A DNA stretch of 38,343 nucleotides from Solimicrobium sp. (GTDB lineage: Bacteria > Pseudomonadota > Gammaproteobacteria > Burkholderiales > Burkholderiaceae_D): NCBI GenBank assembly GCA_021155915.1, contig JAJNBE010000015.1:1-38343 (forward strand), written 5' to 3'. The stretch's first letter is position 1; each line of letters begins with the position of its first letter. The position numbers and the translations under genes were made by a program. This document shows positions 35,985 through 38,343 of the stretch, in pieces. Below the pieces are notes generated by a model. It worked only from the letters and a program-made list of their open reading frames with translations. It was not told where the DNA came from and made no database searches.

Positions 35985-36400
35985 ATTTAGTTCCGAGTTC
36001 GGCGCGCCATCCCGGTACTAAATAAAGTTACCTTTTGTAGCCTTCAATGATTTCTTGATTTCCACTGATGAGTTGCTGGTAGAACCAACCCATCGGCACA
36101 AGGTGCTTCAAGCAAATCAACCTATTTTTTGACTCAATGTTAAAAAGCAGTCGCAGTATCTCTCCATAGGCTTCGATGGCGTCCACATGCCTATTCTGCA
36201 ACTCTGTCCTGTTCTCCGCACTTTTTCTTGCGATTCCAGAAACATTAGAAGGATATTCTCCTCGCATGCTGAATGTTTCGTCAAACATTGCATAATTGCT
36301 CTGCTCTTTCGCTCGCTTGACAAAGTTATGCAAAGGGATTTAGCGTATTGTATCGGGGAAAATACGTATAGTTTCTGATTGGCCAAAGAAATAGAATATG
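35985..36400 (-). pseudogene. Internally deleted copy of the ShET2/EspL-like repeat gene
   Basis: Two pieces of the gene at 32837-35944 are fused. The upstream piece reads EENILLMFLESQEKVRR, matching DENVLPLFLELQEKVRK near residue 105 of that protein. The downstream piece, in another frame, reads NRHVDAIEAYGEILRL, a single 45-residue repeat, followed by the cap WFYQQLISGNQEIIEGYKR. An in-frame TAA follows, then LYLVPGWRAEL, which matches the cap end of the intact gene. The protease domain and nearly all repeats are gone. The copy lies directly upstream of the intact paralog, so duplication and loss by recombination is likely. Confidence 0.75.
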
Positions 36401-36487
36401 TGCTTATGCTTTGAAAGCACATTCATCAATTAAATTAACGACTGAAAAGGAATTTGGCGGTGATAAACGTAATTCACAGGATGAAGT

Positions 36488-37628
36488 ATGCAGGGATTTA
36501 ATTCCATAAAAGTGCTAAGCAGCACTCTACTTAGCGGATATCAATCACCTTTAGAAAGTAACGAAAAAACGAATAGGGATTCTAACAACCCCCAGCAGAG
36601 TGACGCGCATTGCGAAACGCGTAGGAAGATAGTTTTTGCAAATGAAAATAATTCTCTATTGAGCAAAACTTTTTCAATCCCATCAGCAATGATGGAAAAA
36701 TATAACGAAGAATACTGTGTTCAAATCACGTTCACCCAGGAAGGGCTAGAGGCACTAAAAAGGAAATACCGAAATGTTAGAGGATTGCCCGGCTTTGTTC
36801 ATAACACGCTGAAAGGTAGGCCAACAGATAGCAGAGAACTTATTCTAAAAAACCCCAATTTATGTACATGGACTCCTGACCATAGGGCTTTAATCCTTCC
36901 TAATGTCTACAATGTAGAACCACTGAGAAACGACCCAAGGACAGCAAAAAACACACCCAAAGGAGTGTCTTCAGTAGCATGGGTAATAGATCCACGCTTA
37001 TTAACAAAGTATGGATGCAACCTGTTTAGAAAGCGAAAATCCCGTTTCGTTTAAAGATTACTTAATTACCCATGACGACACGCAAAGTTGTCTGCCCACA
37101 TATCAATACTTCAAAAGGACCGCTTCGCAAGAAGAAATTGGTCAGTTGGAGCAGATAGATCCGCAATTGCCTTATCTGGCAAGCATTCTTGATTTAACCT
37201 CTGAGCACATCCCTTTTTTAAAAATACTTCAAGAAACGGCTTATTCGCATTTGGAAAATGTCCTTGGCGTAAAGTTAAAAGAAGACTTCTTACAGATGTT
37301 TTTCCATTTCCCCTATCCTGAAGTAACCACCACACTTCATCTCCATATTCAAGCGAATAGAGTTAACCACCCTATGGATGGAAAGCGCTCATTTTCACTA
37401 AAAGAAATCATTGATTGGCTTGAAAGTGGCAAAGAAATCAGTGATTTAGTACTCGCAAGAAAACCCTATTATTTTCATTCGTCTTATCCGAAGATTCTTG
37501 ATGAGATTGATGGTATTAATATGGAAACTGTAAAAAACCCATGCATAGTTACGTCACCGCATGTTGAGGTACATTTCAAAAATGGCGAAGAGCCTGTCTT
37601 AAATTTTATGTACAAAGACAAAACTTAA
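36488..37628 (+). pseudogene. DcpS/HIT-like protein, split by a frameshift
   Basis: Two overlapping frames, 36488-37054 and 37011-37628, together give one protein resembling scavenger mRNA decapping enzymes (DcpS). The first ends with GVSSVAWVIDP, like the DcpS VxWV region. The second has DLTSEHIPFLKIL, matching the DcpS LTPEHLP helix, then the HIT-type motif TTLHLHIQA, and RSFSLKEIIDWLES. In DcpS the motif is HxHxH; here the first His is Thr while the central (catalytic) and third His remain. DcpS hydrolyses cap-derived nucleotides in eukaryotes, so a host-RNA target is possible. The second frame has its own ATG (37011) and might be made alone. An AGGATGA site precedes 36488. Confidence 0.5.
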
Positions 37629-37705
37629 ACTGCTGAACCGGTTAACCCAACGGTCGTTTTTCCCTTCGTTATTTATGATTGACCACACAAACAGATCACA
37701 GAATC

Positions 37706-38343
37706 CTCCGTAGGAAGGATAAAATTTCTCCGTACAATATCGATTGAAATGCTGCGCGGTCAAAGCCGTCAGGATCTTGCTATGGCGGAAAGTCAGAGCA
37801 TGTCATATTGGGGGGAAATGGACTCTGAAACGAGTGGTGTCCGGCATTGGAAATCTCGCGAAAATCGACTTTGTTGGGGTCGCGAACACTACGCTTGACA
37901 AGGTCTGCGTGCAAGTGAAGCGCGAGTGCATCTTTTTCTGCAGTCATTAAGAGAATTGGAACATCTACATCGGCCAAAGCATTGCCGTAATTGAACCAGC
38001 CACATGCAGGGGCAAGAAGAACGAGAGCTTCGATTCGCGGGTCAGGGCAAACAGATACCGGTTGAATTTTTTTATTTTCAGTCTCTAGTGGGCCAGCCAT
38101 AGACTTCCCTCCTGCGACTGCGAGCGCTGTATAGCCGCCCATCGAATGACCAATTAGAGCAACCCTATTGCGTAATAGCATTTGTCCAATGACGAGGTTG
38201 GCAAATGCGGCGTCAATAACAAGCCGAATATGTCGGGGGCGGTTTTCCAAGTTTGCAATCGTACCCTCAAGGCTATTGTCTGTGCGGTTGTTACCGGGAT
38301 GTTCAGGAAGTGCGACTACAAAACCGGCACGTGCCAAGTGGAC
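37706..38343 (-). pseudogene. Alpha/beta hydrolase (dienelactone-hydrolase-like), with in-frame stop, cut by the window edge
   Basis: The frame is open to the window edge, so the 5' end is outside. The nucleophile elbow is GHSMGG (Ser), followed by LVLLAPACGWF, the acid region LMTAEKDAL (Asp) and NAGHHSF (His). A TAG at 37780-37782 then stops the frame, but in the same frame family-like sequence continues (QDPDGFDRAAFQSILYGEIL) to about 37706. The stop therefore removes about 25 C-terminal residues. The catalytic residues all lie before the stop, so a shortened enzyme might still work. The substrate is unknown. It lies convergent to the DcpS-like gene. Confidence 0.75.

Noticed and set aside
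1..38343. tRNA or rRNA genes
   Set aside because: I saw no cloverleaf-like sequence or rRNA segment, but a covariance search was not possible.

Overview
The window looks like an effector-rich, decaying accessory region from a host-associated, probably intracellular proteobacterium. That rests on three things seen in the sequence: several large genes with eukaryote-like modules (F-box-like segments, Sel1-like, leucine-rich, pentapeptide and ankyrin-like repeats, a DcpS/HIT-like protein), many broken genes, and remnants of several mobile element families. The integrase remnants resemble those of Burkholderiaceae, the F-box plus LRR protein resembles Ralstonia GALA effectors, and the cysteine-protease domain resembles the ShET2/OspD3/EspL type III effector family. 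A Burkholderiaceae-like endosymbiont is my best guess; it is inference, and no secretion-system gene lies in the window.

Layout. 99-6562: a short and a long protein built of roughly 61-residue W-x-R repeats (the long one with Sel1-like and F-box-like parts), then a ShET2/EspL-like protein with 45-residue ankyrin-like repeats. 6671-10039: an IS bounded by matching inverted repeats, with a broken transposase and three passenger genes (AbiU2/HEPN-like protein, higBA-like toxin-antitoxin pair). 10164-17784: two paralogous proteins of unknown function, a transposase remnant, and a second ShET2/EspL-like protein. 18027-23363: wreckage of two tyrosine integrases and a Tn3-family transposase whose C-terminal piece lies before its N-terminal piece, a small secreted protein, and a truncated F-box protein. 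23641-25515: a MazF/ChpB-type toxin whose antitoxin is frameshifted, and a broken MobF relaxase. 25520-29707: RhuM-Fic protein, VOC protein with a WYL regulator, a broken P-loop kinase, and a GNAT-Nudix fusion. 29940-37628: remnant of a third unknown paralog, a pentapeptide-repeat protein with an F-box-like tail, an F-box plus LRR protein, the largest ShET2/EspL-like protein (12 repeats), an internally deleted copy of the same family, and a frameshifted DcpS-like gene. The right edge holds an alpha/beta hydrolase with an in-frame stop.

How the genes work together. The three intact ShET2/EspL-like proteins keep Cys and His with constant spacing (C to H is 92 residues in all three); two keep Asp as third residue and one has Glu. 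Two effector genes with unrelated bodies (17784 and 32500, both minus strand) share an upstream leader and their first ~17 residues; another pair (734 and 15101) shares a shorter start. This is what would be expected if secretion or expression cassettes were swapped between effector bodies. Four F-box-like segments point to the host ubiquitin system as a common target, by inference only.
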